A stretch of DNA of 32,115 bases from Thermococcus sp. (GTDB lineage Archaea; Methanobacteriota_B; Thermococci; Thermococcales; Thermococcaceae). Where the stretch lies: positions 1 to 32,115 of the forward strand of contig NZ_JAMOQU010000065.1 of the NCBI RefSeq assembly GCF_027063845.1, given 5' to 3'. Positions 31,769-32,115 of the stretch are shown here, piece after piece. The position numbers and the translations under genes were made by a program. Numbering within the stretch: position 1 is the stretch's first letter; each line of letters starts with the position of its first letter. Below the pieces are notes generated by a model. That model did not search any database. It was not told the origin of the DNA and saw only the letters and a program-made list of their open reading frames with translations.

Positions 31769-31778
31769 CTTATAAACC
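31769..31778. promoter_or_regulatory. single TATA box for two divergent genes
   Basis: CTTATAAACC on the plus strand and GGTTTATAAG on the minus strand. It is the only good TATA box in the 70-base gap. It would place plus-strand initiation near 31797 (ahead of GGGTGG and ATG 31810) and minus-strand initiation near 31749 (ahead of GGTGAGAGC and ATG 31739). Confidence 0.5.
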
Positions 31779-31809
31779 CAACCGCCCAGATAATTAGGGT
31801 GGCCGAAAT

Positions 31810-32115
31810 ATGTTAGAAGGCTTCATCGAGGGACTCGCTAAGTACCTCCTCGAGCTCAGCAGGGGGAGCCTGATATGGGTGTCCTTCTACGCGGGCCTAT
31901 TCGTCGCGCTCATGACGTCGCTCGGAGCGATGGTGGCGCTTTTCGCGAAAAAGCTCCCGGCTGAGGGCGTTGACTTCTCGCTCAGCTTCGCGGCCGGGGT
32001 TATGATTGTAGCCTCGTTCACCTCGCTCATTCTGCCGGGAATAGAGAGCGCCGGGTTTCCGCCCGTAGCCCTGGGAATAGCCCTCGGCGTCCTGCTGATT
32101 TACGCCGTTGACAGG
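31810..32115 (+). CDS. ZIP-family metal transporter (C-terminus outside window)
   Basis: The 102 codons in view encode MLEGFIEGLAKYLLELSRGS followed by hydrophobic segments LIWVSFYAGLFVALMTSLGAMVALF, FSLSFAAGVMIVASFTSLILPGIE and PPVALGIALGVLLIYAVD. The second segment has the G-F/A-A-A-G-V-M motif with nearby LP-x-x-E, as in ZupT/ZIP transporters for zinc or iron uptake. The family has about 250-270 residues, so more than half is beyond the right edge. ATG 31810 follows AGGGTGGCC. Confidence 0.87.
   Translation, partial: MLEGFIEGLAKYLLELSRGSLIWVSFYAGLFVALMTSLGAMVALFAKKLPAEGVDFSLSFAAGVMIVASFTSLILPGIESAGFPPVALGIALGVLLIYAVDR

Noticed and set aside
30513..31775. 420-codon plus-strand frame
   Set aside because: It starts in the CRISPR array and ends antisense to the RNA-binding protein gene, with no ribosome site.

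Overview
The window is chromosomal DNA from a hyperthermophilic euryarchaeon of the order Thermococcales, almost certainly a Thermococcus. The evidence is a type III RuBisCO, an archaeal histone, a TFB, the Phr heat-shock regulator, a complete di-myo-inositol phosphate (DIP) branch, GGTG-type Shine-Dalgarno sites, BRE/TATA promoters, and a CRISPR repeat that ends in the Thermococcales-type 8-nt handle ATTGAAAG. Gene order (myo-inositol kinase, gar1, TFB, phosphodiesterase, histone, RuBisCO, phr) resembles the T. kodakarensis TK2278-TK2291 neighbourhood as I remember it. The giant GH5-GH12-GH12-CBM2-CBM2 cellulase matches the architecture published for Thermococcus sp. 2319x1, so the source is that strain or a relative.

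Layout. 1-2.0 kb: the DIP operon on the minus strand (bifunctional IPCT/DIPPS, then inositol phosphate synthase, cut by the window edge). 2.0-8.5 kb: a DPH6-like ATPase, a large lipoprotein, an ABC exporter pair, an MTH938-like protein and a Nudix hydrolase. 8.5-8.57 kb: a previously unlisted-looking C/D box guide RNA on the minus strand, directly upstream of the Nudix start. 8.6-17.2 kb: mostly conserved core genes (myo-inositol kinase, gar1-tfb-phosphodiesterase, histone, rbcL, tdk, thrC, phr, rps17e, a DUF371 protein, one unknown). 17.2-22 kb: an A+T-richer accessory block with the secreted cellulase, a gene-poor stretch and the C-terminal stub of a glycerate kinase. 22-25.8 kb: small membrane and enzyme genes and one frame-broken small gene. 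25.8-26.5 kb: a 302-bp structured element with hairpin-tipped inverted ends abutting a tRNA-Leu gene. 26.5-29.5 kb: a five-gene operon of two DUF2178-like membrane proteins, an XRE regulator and an ABC exporter, behind twin operators. 29.55-30.86 kb: a 20-repeat CRISPR array read on the minus strand, with its leader on the right and no cas genes. 31.3-32.1 kb: a COG1325-type RNA-binding protein and a divergent ZIP transporter.

How it fits together. The two DIP biosynthesis genes, a myo-inositol 3-kinase and the heat-shock repressor Phr lie within 15 kb. The phr promoter and the DIP promoter both carry a TAAC-N5-GTNA element, suggesting one heat-responsive circuit. RuBisCO belongs to archaeal nucleoside salvage rather than to a Calvin cycle. 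The cellulase island gives the strain extracellular beta-glucan degradation. Function names rest on motif and family recognition by eye; no search was run.
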